A stretch of DNA of 64,000 nt from Budorcas taxicolor. Lineage: Eukaryota; Chordata; Mammalia; Artiodactyla; Bovidae. Below are positions 22,876-34,309 of this stretch, piece by piece (positions within the stretch are counted from its first letter, which is position 1; every line of letters starts with the position of its first letter). Under the pieces are notes generated by a model that was given only the letters and a program-made list of their open reading frames with translations, had not been told where the DNA came from and ran no database searches. The stretch covers positions 16,076,001-16,140,000 of the forward strand of contig NC_068913.1 in NCBI RefSeq assembly GCF_023091745.1, in the 5' to 3' direction. Both the position numbers and the translations under genes were made by a program.

Positions 22876-23454
22876 AATGGTATTATGGTTTCTCATTATT
22901 AATGTTTGGAGCATCATGCTCCAAAATTGCCTACTCCAGTGACCATCAAAACTAGCAGTCCTTTGGATCTGATTGGTCAGTGATTCAGTTTTATGGCTGC
23001 AGATCCTGAATGATGGTTTTTAAAAGGGCATCCAAACTGATAAAATGTGATGGGAGAAAGTAGAAGTAGTTTTGTATGTTGGCCATTTTATCACCATCAG
23101 ATAGTAGTTAACAATCACTTAAGAGAATTTTGATTTTTCCCACTCATTTTCTTCTTCAGATCTCTCCAGAAAGTCTTTCCTTGCTATTTTGTGACTCAAA
23201 ATTGTGAAAAGAGGGAAGACTGAAAAGAGGAGAGGCTCTTTTGTCTATGGGGCAGAAGTTTAACATGAGTCAAACTGACTCAGTGTAAAAGCAAAGAGGA
23301 TTTAAGAAATGTTGCTGAAGGCTATGTGTCCTCTTCAGGGGGCTTATTAAATATAAGTAGGGAGACTGAGCATATTAGATTTTTTTCAACTTCCAGGCTT
23401 TGACAGCTATACTGCTGTAAGACTGGACCACATAGGTCACAGCTTCATATCAAC
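22876..23454. other. Non-coding stretch
   Basis: No gene or recognisable repeat. Confidence 0.35.
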
Positions 23455-23680
23455 ATTTATTTAACACTAAACTCACGCCAGATAGCATATGTAATCACTT
23501 TTTATATATTGTCCTACTTAATGTTTACTCTAGTCCTGCAAAACATGCTATTGTACCCAATTTTTTACACGAGGAAACCCAGGCTTGAATTTAGAGCCTG
23601 CCACAGTAATACAAACTAGAATGTTTCAAAACTAGGACTTGAATTTCAGAGACTGACCTCTCAGTCACTCACTGTACAAT
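23455..23680 (-). repeat. MIR SINE, reversed
   Basis: The order 'tgtcctacttaatgtttact', 'acacgaggaaacccaggctt', 'cacagtaatacaaactag' and 'ggacttgaatttcagagac' is reversed MIR. Diverged. Confidence 0.65.
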
Positions 23681-24086
23681 TCCATGCAAACTAGTACCTG
23701 CTCCCCATTGGTAGATTGTATAGGAAAAGGGACTTTGATCAGCTGTGATGAGGGAAAAGAGGGGAGAGAAGTGGAGTCTTTAGTTTCCCTTCTCTAATCA
23801 AGTTGGTGCCTCAAGTTCAGGAAAGCAGAGTTATAACAGCCCTCCTTTCTGTAGGTTAATGACAGTTTTGCTATTTACTGTTAAAGAAACATGTATCCAA
23901 TGGTGCACACAAATAGCTTTCAAACTAACATTTGAAAAGAATACAAGAGCAAACAACTACATTCCCTATAAGCAAAAAGGAAGCTACTTACATGAAATTA
24001 GGTTATCTGACTATATTTAAAGCAGGGGCATTCACTGTGAAAGTTATCTTTGTAACTGGCAGATTAATTCATAAGTAATCCCAAGA
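23681..24086. other. Non-coding stretch
   Basis: Nothing recognised apart from a purine-rich segment near 23725-23775. Confidence 0.35.
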
Positions 24087-24095
24087 TAAGACATT

Positions 24096-24403
24096 GAAAG
24101 AAAGTGAAAATCACTCAGTTGTGTCTGACTCTTTGCAACCCTATGGACTATACAGTCCGTGGAATTCTCCAGGCCTTAATGCTGGAGCCTTTCCCTTCTC
24201 CAGGGGAGCTTCTCAACCTAGGGATCAAATCCAGGTCTCCTGCATTGCAGGCAGATTCTTTACCAGCTGAGCTACCAGAGAAGCCCAAGAATACTGGAGT
24301 GGGTAGCCTATCCCCTCTCCAGTGGATCTTCCCAACCCAGGAATCAAACTGAGGTCTCCTGCATTGCAGGTGGATCCTTTACCATCTGAGCTACCAGGAA
24401 AGT
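24096..24403 (-). mobile_element. Bov-tA SINE dimer
   Basis: Same dimeric organisation as at 1704-2016, with the tRNA-proximal half repeated after about 24285. Perfect nine-base target duplication taagacatt at 24087-24095 and 24404-24412. Confidence 0.92.
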
Positions 24404-24540
24404 TAAGACATTATGATCAATGAAATCTATAGCCGTATCTGGATGTTTCTCCTTTAACAAAAATGGAAAGAAATTCCTTTTTTTTTAAATTTGTAATTAA
24501 GTAAATTGATACACATAATGATGCCATGGGTAAACTATTG

Positions 24541-24824
24541 CTGCTGCTGCTGCTGCTGCTGCTAAGTCGCTTTAGTCATGTCCAACTCTGTGCAACCCCA
24601 TAGACGGCAGCCCACCAGGCTCCCCCACCCCTGGGATTCTCCATGCAAGAACACTGGAGAGGGTTGCCATTTCCTCTTCCAATGCAGGAAAGTGAAAAGT
24701 GAAAGTGAAGTCGCTCAATCACGTCTGACTGTTCGCGACCCCATGGACTGCAGCCTACCAGGCTCCTCCGTCCATGGGGTTTTCTAGGCGAGAGCACTGG
24801 AGTGGGGTGCCATCGCCTTCTGCG
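24541..24824 (-). mobile_element. BOV-A2 SINE, full length
   Basis: Reversed BOV-A2: a (ctg)n run at 24541-24562, Bov-A unit, linker (gaaagtgaaaagtgaaagtg-like) and second Bov-A unit. Flanked by gtaaactattg (24530-24540) and gtagactattg (24825-24835). The right copy of the target overlaps the left end of the mariner MITE. Confidence 0.95.
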
Positions 24825-24832
24825 GTAGACTA

Positions 24833-24912
24833 TTGGGTTAGCCAAAAAGTTCATTCAGGTTTTTCTCAAAGATGTTATGGAAAAACCCAAACAAACTTTT
24901 TGGCCAACCAAA
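24833..24912. mobile_element. Mariner MITE (bovine mariner-type)
   Basis: An 80-base palindromic element starting ttgggttagccaaaaagttc and ending as its near reverse complement (actttttggccaaccaaa), with ta on each side. Terminal inverted repeats of about 30 bases meet at a small centre. No transposase. Known short mariner derivatives in ruminants have this form. Confidence 0.85.
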
Positions 24913-25307
24913 TATAAACAAAATTACCAGATACTTATCTGATTTATAGATAGTGAATAGGCTCAAGTTGATTCTGTTGTCTTTGAATTCCTAACAGCAT
25001 CTAGTACACTGGCTTACCTATACAGGTGACTATTGAATTAAACAATGAACATGGATGGCTAACAGATTACGATACATACACTTATTCAGGAGAATATGAT
25101 TCTTTTTAAATTTTCTTTTATTTGAGTGTAGTTGCCCTACAATGTTGTATTCGTTTCTGATGTACAGCACAGTGAATCAGCAGCTTTGCATATAGATATA
25201 TCCTCTCTTTTTTTTTGGCTTTCCTTCCCACTTGGATCACCAAAGGCGACAGAATAGAGTTCCCTGTGCTCTGCAGTCACTTATCATTAGCTATCTATTT
25301 TATACGT

Positions 25308-25516
25308 CGTGCTCCTTTTCAGTCGCTTCGGTCGTGTCTGACTCTGTGACCCTATGGAATGTAGCCCACCAGGCTCCTCTGTCCATGGAATTCTCCAGGC
25401 AAGAATACTGGAGCGGGTTTCCATGCCCCTCTCCAGGGGATCTTTTTCACCCAGGGATCAAACCTGGGTCTCCCGCATTGAAGGCAGATTCTTTACTGTC
25501 TGAGCCACCAGGGAAC
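25308..25516 (-). mobile_element. Bov-tA SINE inside L1
   Basis: Complete minus-strand copy ending at ctgagccaccagggaac. It separates two contiguous L1 segments. Confidence 0.92.
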
Positions 25517-25774
25517 TTTATATATAGTAGTGTATAAAATCCCAGTCTCCTACCCCTTCCCCTATTGGTATCCATACCTTTGTTACCTATGTCTGATGTC
25601 TCCATTTCTGCTTTGCAGATAAGTTCATCTCTATCACTTTTTTAGATTCCACATATATTTGTTAATATACAATATTTGTTTTTCTCTTTCTGATTTCACT
25701 CTGTATGACAGTATCTAGGTCCATCCATGTCTCTGCAAATGGCACAGTTTCATTCCTTTTTATAGCTGAGTAAT

Positions 25775-27316
25775 GAATGACCCAGATAATCACGATGGGG
25801 TGATCACTCACCTAGAGCCAGACATCCTGGAATGCTAAGTCAAGTGGGCCTTAGGAAGCATCACTATGAACAAAGCTAGTGGAGGTGATGGAATTCCAGT
25901 GGAGCTATTTCAAATCTTAAAAGATGATGCTGTGAAAGTGCTGCACTCAATATGCCAGCAAATTTGGAAAACTCAGCAGTGGCCACAGGACTGGAAAAGG
26001 TCACTTTTCATGCCAGTCCCAAAGAAAGGCAATGCCAAAGAACGCTCAAACTACCTCATAATAGCACTCATCTCACATGCTAGCAAAGTAGCACTCAAAA
26101 TTCTCCAAGCCAGGTTCCAACAGTACGTGAACTGTGAACTTCCAGATGTTTAAGTGGGATTTAGAAAAGGCAGAGAAACCAGAGATCAAATTGCCTACAT
26201 CTGTTGAATCACCAAAAAAGGAACAGAGTTCCAGAAAAACATCTACTTCTGTTTTATTAACTATGCCAAAGTCTTTGACTGTATGGATCACAATAAACTG
26301 TGGGAAATTCTTCAAGAGATGGGAATACCAGACCACCTGACCTGATTCCTGAGAAATCTGTATGCAGATCAAGAAACAATAGTTAGAACTGGACACGGAA
26401 CAACAGACTGGTTCCAAATCAGGAAAGGAGTATGTCAAGGCTATCTATTGTCATCCTGCTTATTTAACTTGTATGCAGAGTGCATCATGAGAAATGCTGG
26501 ACTGGATAAAGCACAAGCTGGAATCAAGATTGCCAGAAGAAATATCAATAACCTCGGATATGCAGATGACACCACACTTATGGCAGAAAGCAAAGAAGAA
26601 CTGAAGAGCCTCTTGATGAAAGTGAAAGGGGAGAGTGAAAAAGTTGGCTTAAAGCTCAACATTCAGAAAACTAAGATCATGGCAAACACATGGGGAAAGA
26701 ATGGAAACTGTGACAGACTTTATTTTGGGGGGCTCCAAAATCAGTGTGGATTGTGACTGCAGCCATGAAATTAAAAGATGCTTGCTCCTTGGAAGAAAAG
26801 TTATGACCAACCTAGACAGCATATTAAAAAGCAGAGACATTACTTTGTCAACAAAGTCCATCTAGTCAAAGCTTTGGTTTTTCCAGTAGCCATATATGTA
26901 TGTGAGAGTTGGACTATAAAGAAAGCTGAGCACCAAAGAATTGATGTTTTTGAACCATGGTGTTGGAGAAGATTCTTGAGAGTCCCTTGGACTGCAAGGA
27001 GATCCAACTAGTCTATCCTAAAGGAAATCAGTCCTGAATATTCATTGGAAGGACTGATGCTGAAGCTGAAACTCTAATACTTGGCCACCTGATGCGAAGA
27101 ACTGACTCATTTGGAAAGACCCTGGTGCTGGGAAAGATTGAAGGTGGGAGGAGAAGGGTATGACAGAGGATGAGATGGTTGGATGGCATCACTGACTCAA
27201 TGGACATCAGTATGAGTAAGCTCTGAGAGTTGGTGATGGACAGGGTAGCCTGGCATGCTGCAGTCCATGGGGGTCGCAAAGAGTCGGACACAACTGAGGG
27301 ACTGAACTGAAGTGAA
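25775..27316 (+). mobile_element. BovB LINE, 1.5 kb, RT to 3' terminus
   Basis: Plus-strand BovB beginning just upstream of the reverse-transcriptase domain and ending in gactgaactgaag. Open pieces include 25866-26153 (KASGGDGIPVELFQ and onward) and 26448-26756, which keeps the catalytic YADD motif (NNLGYADDTTLMAE). Frame shifts and stops between them make the gene non-functional. It lies inside the L1 at 25105-27607. Confidence 0.93.
26448..26756 (+). pseudogene. BovB reverse transcriptase fragment with YADD motif
   Basis: A 102-codon open piece of the broken BovB RT gene. It covers the palm, with YADD at residues 38-41, and the start of the thumb (LLMKVKGESEKVGLKLNIQ), then ends where a frame shift brings in a stop. 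The rest of the RT lies in other frames before and after. Inactive. Confidence 0.8.
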
Positions 27317-27621
27317 TATTCCACTGTATATATGCATCACATCTTCTTTATCCATTCCTATGTTTAACATTCCTATGTTGATAGGCATTTAGGTTGCTTC
27401 AATGTCTGACTATTGTAAATAGAGCTGCAACAAACTTTGGGATGCATGTATCTTTTTGAATTATGGTTTTCTCCAGGTAGATACCTAGGATTGGGATTGC
27501 TACATCTTATGGTAGTTCCATTTTTAGTTTTTAAGGGAGCTTCCATATTGTTCTCTATAGTGGCTGTATCAATTTATATGTGTATACAGTACATATATTT
27601 CTTCAGTAGAATGTGATTCTT

Positions 27622-28365
27622 GGTTAACTGCAACTGCCTTTTTGCAAAGGCCAGCTGAATTCTAGCCCTCAGTGGCTAGGCTCAAATTGATAGACTAAAT
27701 GTTCAAAGAAAACCTTTTCATACAGCACAAGTTATTAAGCTAAATAAAACATTTTAAATGTTTAAAAATCTGTAGCAGAGCTGTTGAGAAGTAAAGGATT
27801 TCTTCAGAAGCCAGGAATAAAATAATAAGAGCCAACAGAGGTCACAAGCATTAGCGGCAACTTTTGCCCTACAGGTGCATGCTGAGGCCTTCTGCTGAGA
27901 ACCGAGCAGCCAGTGTAAAGATCTGGTCAGCCCTTGGTGTGATCAGCTGGGCTTCGGGCAATCAGAGCTTCCACTAGGTTAATCACCTCCATCCAGATGT
28001 GGCCTCTTCCAGGACTCTGAGGAGGACCACTCGGACACAGCGAGAAGGACTTGCAGAGAACAAGTCCTGTCATGTCAGCCTGCCCACACCACTGCCTGGA
28101 CTCACTGAGTGGAGCCCAACAGGAGCTGTGCAACCTAACATCCACTCCATCAGCCAACTGCAGATGGACCACTGTGGATAGCAGTTTAGACTGTAAAGCT
28201 ATTATAGGAGGTGATGCTCCCGCTGCCTAAGGACCCATGTGTACAAACCAAGACGCAGCTGCTTAAGAGTTTTGAATCTGGGAAACTAGGCAGAGTCTTG
28301 TGGAAGACAAAGCTCCGTAAGGTGCATCTCATCCATCTTCATTCACAGAGGCGTAGAGTTTTTAG
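27622..28365. other. Non-coding stretch, GC-richer in the middle
   Basis: No repeat recognised. 27930-28180 has higher GC and short open frames on both strands, which I regard as chance. Confidence 0.35.
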
Positions 28366-28804
28366 AGTGTTCGTTTCCCGGGGCTGCCATGACAAATGAT
28401 AACAAACTGAATGTTCCAGACAGCAGAACTTTATTCTCTCATAGTCCTGGATCCCAGAAGCCTGAAATCTATTGGCGGGGCCGCGTGCCCTCTGAAGCTT
28501 GCCTTTCCTGCCTCTTGCTAGTTCCTGGTGGCTCCCTGCAACACTTAGCATGCTTTAGCTTGTAACTACATCATTCTAATCTCTGCCTCCGCAGTAACAT
28601 GGCCTCCTTCTCTGTACATCTGTGTCTCTCTGTGTCCACTCTTCTTGTCAGGAAACCAGTCATTGAATTTACTGCCCACCCTCATCCAGTATGACCTCAT
28701 CTTAATTAGTTACATCTGCTAAGATCCGAGTTCCAAATAAGTTACATAATGAGGCTCCTGGTGGGCATGGACTTTTGAGGGGAATACTTATTCAACCCAC
28801 TACA
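28366..28804 (-). mobile_element. MLT1-type LTR (ERVL-MaLR)
   Basis: The plus-strand order 'cggggctgccatgacaaa', 'aactttattctctcatagtc', 'ctgtgtccactcttcttgtc', 'tcatcttaattagttacatc' and 'acttattcaacccacta' is the reversed MLT1 solitary LTR. No internal retroviral genes are next to it. Ancient, inactive. Confidence 0.75.
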
Positions 28805-29127
28805 GAATATATGTCTTTCTGTGGCAGATGTGCCCTCTTAGCAGCATTATAACTCATATCTTTTCAAAGTGACTGCTATGATAGTGCCTGAGCAGTTTAC
28901 AAATAAGAGGAAAGTTCAGTTGAATTGCATATAGCCATTTCAGGCAAAAAGGAAATCTGATTAAACAAGTTGCAAATATTTCATTTAGAAATTCTCTATT
29001 TAATATCTTAATGTACTATTATTAATAGTATACAATTTAATAACCCACAGATTCATCAACAAGTGAACAGATAAAATTGAGGCCAAACAATAGATTAAAG
29101 ACAACAATAAAAATAAATAAAACTCAG

Positions 29128-30098
29128 CCAGGAAGCAACAGTTAGAACTGGACGTGGAACAACAGACTGGTTCCAAATAGGAAAAGCAGGACGTCAAGGC
29201 TGTATGTTGTCACCCTGCTTATTTAACTTCTATGCAGAGTACATCATGAGAAACGCTGGGCTAGAGGAAGCACAAGCTGGAATCAAGATTGCTGGGAGAA
29301 ATATCAATAATCTCAGATATGCAGATGACACCACCCTTATGGCAGAATGTGAAGAGGAACTAAAAAGCCTCTTGATGAAAGTGAAAGTGGAGGGCGAAAA
29401 AGTTGGCTTAAAGCTCAACATTCAGAAAACGAAGATCATGGCATCCAGTCCCATCACTTCACGGCAAATAGATGGGGAAACAGTGGAAACAGTGTCAGAC
29501 TTTATTTTTCTGGGCTCCAAAATCACTGCAGATGGTGATAGCAGCCATGACATTAAAAGACACTTACTCCTTGGAAGAAAAGTTATGACCAACCTAGATA
29601 GCATATTCAAAAGCAGAGACATTACTTTGCCGACTAAGGTCCATCTAGTCAAGGCTATGGTTTTTCCAGCAGTCATGTATGGATGTGAGAGTTGGACTGT
29701 GAAGAAGGCTGAGCGCCAAAGAATTGATGCTTTTGAACTGTGGTGTTGGAGAAGATTCTTGAGAGTTCCTTGGACTGCAAAGAGATCCAACCAGTCCATT
29801 CTGAAGGAGATCAGTCCTGGGATTTCTTTGGAAGGAATGATGCTAAAGCTGAAACTCCAGTACTTTGGCCACCTCATGCGAAGAGTTGACTCATTGGAAA
29901 AGATGCTGACGCTGGGAGGGATTGGGAGCAGGAGGAGAAGGAGACAACAGAAGATGAGATGGCTGGATGGCATCACTGACTCGATGGACGTGAGTCTGAG
30001 TGAACTCTGGGAGTTGGTGATGGATGGGGAGGCCTGGAGTGCTGCGATTCATGGCGTCGCAAAGAGTCGGACATGACTGAGTGACTGAACTGAACTGA
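29128..30098 (+). mobile_element. BovB LINE 3' end, little decayed
   Basis: Plus-strand 5'-truncated BovB of about 970 bases, ending at ctgaactgaactga. Its coding part is uninterrupted (see the next entry), which makes it the best preserved BovB of the window. Confidence 0.95.
29204..30076 (+). pseudogene. BovB reverse transcriptase, C-terminal 290 residues
   Basis: Open from the truncation point (in-frame from 29117) to the natural BovB stop at 30074-30076, so the methionine at 29204 is not the true start. It contains the RT palm with YADD at residues 39-42, the thumb (LLMKVKVEGEKVGLKLNIQ), and the RTE-type C-terminal region with the Cys/Trp block ELWCWRRFLRVPWTAKRSNQ and LKLQYFGHLMRR. The endonuclease and the first RT motifs are missing, so no active enzyme can be made. 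In intact BovB, this protein primes and copies element RNA at the target. A host-driven transcript is possible but nothing here shows it. Confidence 0.92.
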
Positions 30099-30600
30099 TA
30101 GACAACAACACAAGTTAATCTCAAAGCCATAGCGTACAGCAAAAAAACAAAGGTCACGGAAGCATACATATATATGTGACTCAGTTTATATGAAATTCAG
30201 AAACTCATGAAATTAAGTGATTTATTAATTAAGGATACATATATATGTGGTAATGTGGTGTAACCAGAAAGAAAAGCAAGGAAACTAATAAAACTATTCA
30301 GGATAGTGGTTACCTCTGAAAGCCAAGAGGTGATGGGATTAGGAAGGACTCATGGCATAGGGAAATACAGAGGCATTGTTATGTTAAACTCAGAGGCATT
30401 ATTATTTTTCAGACTAGGTGGAGGGTCCATTGCTGCGCATTTTATTATTTTTACTGTACATTTACATTATATGCCCTCTTCTATATTTGCATCAGAATGT
30501 GAAAGCCAACCTAAAGAAGGCTGTCATCCAGTGACAGCTTTGTGTTTATTTTTTAATACCCTCCATAGCTGTTTCAACGTAGAGACTGTCTTGATATTGT

Positions 30601-30969
30601 TTATAAGAATAAAGGATTAATATAAGTGGAAATAGAACCATGTGAGTATAAGAATATCATGACTCTGGGATTTAGAGAACTCCCACTAAATCCAGTTGCC
30701 ATCCCTTTGAGATACTGAGCAGTGGCTGCCAGCTAGCAATAGGATAAGGAAATTAATGGGGGTGGGGGTTGTACTTCAGAGGGATTAGCTAAAGGTTGTA
30801 CTTCAGAGGGACTGCACCACTTCTTGTTATTCACTGCACAAGTACAGAACTTCTCAAGCTTCATCCTATCAATTGCCCAAGTTGTCCGTTGTCTGAAAAT
30901 GTGAGGCAGGGCAGCCAAAGACAGAGAAAGACCAGTTTTAAGGGAAACTATCCACAGCAACTTTAAAAA
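30601..30969. other. Non-coding stretch with short direct repeat
   Basis: ggttgtacttcagaggga occurs at 30767-30784 and again at 30794-30811, a 27-base period. No other structure. Confidence 0.5.
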
Positions 30970-31040
30970 TAACTCTGGGCAAGCTTGCATCCAGTAGATA
31001 AAAAAGTTCTGGAGATCTAATGTACAGTATAGTGAACATT

Positions 31041-32747
31041 GTTGTTGCTCATTCACTCAGCCATGTCTGACTCTTTGCAACCCCGTGGACTGCAGCACTC
31101 CAGGCTTCCCTGCCCTTCACTATCTCCCAGAGTTTGCTCAAACGCATGTCCATTGAGTCAGTGATGCCATCCAACCATCTCATCCTCTGTTGTCCCCTTC
31201 TCCTCCTGCCCTCAATCTTTCCCAGCATCAGGGTCTTTTGTAATGAGTCAGTTCTTCACATCAGGTGGTCAAAGTATTGGAGCTTCAGCTTCAGCATCAG
31301 TACTTATAAAGAATATTCAAGAATTGACTTTCTTTAGGATTGACTGGTATGATCTCCCTGCAGTCCAAGGGACGCTCAAGAGTCTTCTCCAACACTACAG
31401 TTCAAAAGCATCCGCTTTCTTTATAGCCCAACTCTCACATCCATACATGACTACTGGAAAAACCATAGCCTTGACTAGATGGACCTTTGTCAGCAAAGAA
31501 TGTCTCTGCTTCTTAATACACTGTCTATGTTTGTCACAGCTTTTCTTCCAAGGAGCAAATGTCTTTTAATTTCATGACTGCAGTCACCATCTGCAGTGAT
31601 TTTGGAGCCCAAGAAAATAAAATCTGTCACAGTTTCCATTGTTTCCCCATGTATTTGCCATGAAGTGATGGGACCAGATGCCATTATCTTAGTTTTTGAA
31701 TGCTGAGTTTTAAGCCAGCTTTTTCACTCTCCCCTTTCACTTTCATCAAGAGGCTCTTAAATTCCTCTTCACTTTCTGCCATAAGGGTGGTGTCATCTGC
31801 ATATCTGAGGTTATTGATATTTCTCCTGAGAATCTTGATTCCAGTGTGTGCGTCATCCAACCTGGCATTTCACATGATGTACTCTGTGTATAAGTTAAAT
31901 AAGCAGGATGACAATGTACAGCCTTGACATACTCTTCTCCCAATTAAGAACCAGTCTGCTGTTCCATGTCCGGTTCTAACTGTTGCTTCTTTTTTTTATT
32001 TTATTTTATTTATTTTTAATTTTTTAAAATATAAATTTATTTATTTTAATTGGAGGCTAATTACTTTACAATATGGTATTGGTTTTGCCATACATCAACA
32101 TGAATCTGCCATGGGTATACACGTGTTCCCAATCCTGAACCCCCCTCCCAATTCTCTCCCCATATCATCTCTCTGGGTCATCCCAGTGCATCAGCCCCAA
32201 GCATCCTATATCATGCATCGAACCTGGGCTGGCAATTCATTTCACGTATGATATTATACATGTTTCAATACCATTCTCCCAAATCATCCCACCCTCACCC
32301 TCTCCCACAGAGTCCAAAAGACTGTTGACCTACATACAGGTTTCTCAGGAGGCAGGTAAGGTGGTCTGGTATTACCATCTTTTCAGGAGTTTTCCACAGT
32401 TTGTTGTGATCCACAGTCAAAGGCTTTAGTGTTGTCAGTGAAGCCGAAGTACATTTTTTCTGGAATTCTCTTGCCTTTTCTATGATCCAACAGATGTTGG
32501 CAATTTGATCTCTGGTTCCTCTGGCTTTTCTAAATTCAGCTTGACATCTGGAAGTTCTTGGTTCACATGCTATTGAAGCCTGGCTTGGAGGATTTTGAGC
32601 ATTACTTTGCTAGCATGTGAAATGAGTGCAATTATACAGTAGTTTGAACATTCTTTGGCATTGCCCTTCTATGGGATTGCAATGAAAACTGACCTTTTCC
32701 AGTCCTGTGGCCACTGCTAAGTTTTCCAAATTTGCTGGCATGTTGAG
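31041..32747 (-). mobile_element. BovB LINE, split by a younger L1
   Basis: Minus-strand BovB in two pieces, 31041-about 31985 and about 32329-32747, which join at the 'ctgttgcttc/gacctacata' position. It starts with the older gttgttgctcattcactcag type terminus, not the cagttcag type. Internal deletions and stops throughout. The YADD region is still recognisable near 31790 (reversed gtgtcatctgc). Confidence 0.92.
31986..32328 (-). mobile_element. Ruminant L1 3' end inside BovB
   Basis: T-rich reversed tail (31989-32040) followed by the 3' UTR typical of Bos-type L1 (aattggaggctaattacttt, gaacccccctcccaatt, ccccaagcatcctatatc). About 340 bases, 5'-truncated. No clear target duplication; the right junction shares actgttg with both elements. 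Confidence 0.9.
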
Positions 32748-32940
32748 AACTGGAAAGGGGTCTTAATTATAACCACCACAAACAAAGAAATAATAATTGT
32801 GTGACCTGACAGAGTTGCCAACTGAAGCTACAGTGGCAATCATATTACAATATATAATCATATTGTGTGTATCAAATCAACATGTTGTACACCTTAAACT
32901 TATACAATGTTATATGCCAAGTATCTTTCAATTAAAGAAA

Positions 32941-33867
32941 CAAAACAAAACTCTAGTGAGACTAGCACAGAGAGTCAGAGTCAAAGGAATCTGTTGCTTC
33001 TTCTCTTGGTCTCAGGGGTCGGGGAGGCAGGTGTGGTAGAATTATAAAATAAATAAGGCACATCTCAAAATAATTCATGTTGTCTAACAAAACAATGAAG
33101 ATAAATTAAAAACATCTATCCCCCTACTAACAATGCTATTCCCACAGACTCACCCCCCAACCAATCTCCACAGTCCTATTATCTGTGTTTATTAATTTCA
33201 TGCAAACGGTAGCAATTCACAATAGTGCCATGAAAAAAATCTGCTGCCAGAGTGGAGACATCTACTTTCAAACCTTGTTTAAAATCAAATCTTCTCGTAG
33301 CTTGGTTTCTATTCAGTTCAACGTAGTTTCTCTCAGGCCAGCAATCACACTAATTTGCATGCCCACCAGTGTTTAAAAAGGTCCCTTAGTTTTCAGTGAA
33401 TGACCTTCTATCTACTATCAGACTTTTGATGCACAAATTAACTGCCCTTATTTTGTAGGCCTGGGGCAGGGGTGGAGAGGATTGGCTGTAGATACAGAGC
33501 TGCATAAGCAAAAGACAAGGCATTAAAAAGCAACCCTCCAAAAGGGAAAATAAAAGTAGTGAAATGAAGGACACATAGCCCCTACTCAGAGCAAGAGCAT
33601 GTGCACGAAGCCTTTTGGTTGAGCTGCTCCATCTAGGCAGCAATATTTTTCTCTGTCGTTGGGCCACCACCATTTCCAGACTGATACCAGTGTCCTAAAC
33701 ATCAGTAATCATTTATGTATGCTAATTGAGGGGTCTCAAAGAAAAAAGGGTAGCTGTACTTGAGTAGTTTATAATCTAAGGGGGAAAAGACAAGAGACAA
33801 ACCAAAGGCAGTGTGAGAACCTTCCAGCCAATCACAGCCTTGGGAACTTCAAACATTAAGTAACTTT
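32941..33867. other. Non-coding stretch
   Basis: No gene or repeat recognised; no long open frame. Confidence 0.4.
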
Positions 33868-34050
33868 GCTAAGGGCCTACTGTATAGCACAGAGAGCTCT
33901 ATTCAGTGCCCTGTAATGGCCTGTATGGAAGAAGAATCTTTTAAAACGTGGATATGTGTACATGTTTAACTGATTCACTTTGCTGTAAACCTGAAACTAA
34001 CACAACATTGTAAATCAACTATATTCCAATATAAATTAAAAAAAAATAAA
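33868..34050 (+). mobile_element. L1 3' UTR end (+)
   Basis: ctactgtatagcacagagag, 'ctgattcactttgctgtaaa' and 'aacacaacattgtaaatcaa' followed by an A-rich tail are the standard artiodactyl L1 3' end. About 180 bases. Confidence 0.88.
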
Positions 34051-34309
34051 ACGAGTATTTTAAAACCATTTGCCATCCATATGTTAAGCAATTTCATCCC
34101 CGTGGATCAAGAGCTGTAAAATCATTATTCAGTCTAAGCGTTAAAGCTCATAGGGGAGGAAGCCAGAACATATCTACTTGCACAATCTGAATCTGTCTTT
34201 ATGAATCATAACTACAGCAAGGAATGCTACCCAACTCTATGCCGTGTCAGTGAGCAGGGAGGACAAGCAGGCATCTGTCTTTCTCCCGGCCTGATTGTTC
34301 CACACCTGG
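34051..34309. other. Short unassigned stretch
   Basis: Nothing recognised. Confidence 0.3.

Larger units (their letters stand above)
25105..27607 (-). mobile_element. L1 LINE 3' end split by a SINE and a BovB
   Basis: Minus-strand L1 in three pieces: 25105-25307, 25517-25774 and 27317-about 27580. Joined, they read from the 3' UTR into the ORF2 C-terminus. The interruption at 25774/27317 falls in the 'gctgagtaat/attccattg' stretch common to L1. Outer flanks agaatatgattctt (25091-25104) and agaatgtgattctt (27608-27621) form a target duplication with one mismatch. Confidence 0.88.
28990..30600 (+). mobile_element. Old L1 (+), ORF2 end and 3' UTR, split by BovB
   Basis: Left piece 28990-29127 (cagattcatcaacaagtgaa) and right piece 30099-about 30500 (ttaatctcaaagccatag, gttacctctgaaag) read as the last part of an old L1M. 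The BovB at 29128-30098 separates them. Boundaries are approximate. Confidence 0.6.
30970..32940 (+). mobile_element. Old L1 3' end (+), split by BovB
   Basis: Left piece about 30970-31040 (agttctggagatctaatgta) and right piece about 32750-32940 (atcaacatgttgtacacctt, atacaatgttatatgcc, caattaaag) are consecutive parts of a known L1 3' UTR. The 1.7 kb BovB lies between them. Confidence 0.7.

Noticed and set aside
29422..29976. 184-codon open frame on the minus strand
   Set aside because: It is the antisense of the open BovB reverse-transcriptase frame and shows no independent coding signal.
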